A DNA stretch of 6,931 nt from Draconibacterium sp. (lineage in GTDB: Bacteria > Bacteroidota > Bacteroidia > Bacteroidales > Prolixibacteraceae), in the NCBI GenBank assembly GCA_027011835.1, contig JALUZN010000356.1, forward strand, positions 1-6,931, given 5' to 3'. Shown here piece after piece: positions 6,890 through 6,931 of this stretch. The position numbers were made by a program, and so were the translations under genes. The notes beneath the pieces are model-generated. The model did no database searches. It worked only from the letters and a program-made list of their open reading frames with translations, and was not told the DNA's origin. Positions within the stretch are counted from its first letter, which is position 1; each line of letters opens with the position of its first letter.

Positions 6890-6931
6890 TTTCTGAAGTT
6901 TTATAATACTGTTTTCTATTTTAATTAAAAA

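Noticed and set aside
6919..6930. Palindrome TTTTAATTAAAA at the right edge
   Set aside because: Such A/T palindromes are expected by chance in DNA this A/T-rich, and the window ends here.
1..6931. CRISPR array, tRNA or rRNA gene, insertion sequence or prophage genes
   Set aside because: I saw no regularly spaced repeats, tRNA-like or rRNA-like sequence, transposase or integrase reading frame in the window.

Overview
The window looks like a chromosomal segment of a member of the Bacteroidota. The best evidence is the right-hand gene, a secreted CotH-kinase protein that ends in a type IX secretion (T9SS) sorting domain, which is essentially specific to that phylum. A candidate promoter at the right edge also fits the Bacteroidota pattern (TTG, 19 bases, TAnnTTTG), and the A/T-rich start regions lack clear Shine-Dalgarno sites.

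The left part (about 1-2992, plus strand) is a compact DpnII/MboI-type restriction-modification operon for the site GATC. In order it holds: the C-terminal five-sixths or so of an alpha-class Dam-like adenine methyltransferase (DpnM type, cut by the left window edge); a DpnII-family endonuclease; a 172-residue protein I do not recognise; and a beta-class adenine methyltransferase of the DpnA type with an unusual C-terminal extension. The genes overlap by 11 and 4 bases, and the third stop codon directly abuts the fourth start, so they are very likely co-transcribed and translationally coupled. From what is known of the pneumococcal system, the two methylases would protect GATC in duplex (DpnM) and also single-stranded (DpnA) DNA, while the nuclease cuts unmethylated GATC. 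The unknown third gene sits where no gene is found in the classic dpnM-dpnA-dpnB order and is the best candidate here for something undescribed.

Positions 2993-3116 are a short gap between convergent genes, containing a perfect 8-bp stem hairpin right after the methylase stop. From 3117 to 6671 (minus strand) lies one large gene for a 1184-residue secreted multidomain protein: signal peptide, a lamin-tail domain that seems to be split by a nested beta-sandwich, a chitobiase C-terminal-like domain, a CotH-type kinase domain, an InlB-repeat-like domain, a second lamin-tail domain and a T9SS sorting domain. The last 260 bases (6672-6931) are an A/T-rich non-coding upstream region with a candidate promoter pointing out of the window.

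The two halves differ in composition: sampled rows of the restriction operon are about 27-30% G+C, and of the CotH gene about 42-47%. GATC occurs seven times in the 3-kb operon but only once in the 3.6-kb CotH gene. Together these suggest that the operon is an acquired block inserted next to a resident gene.
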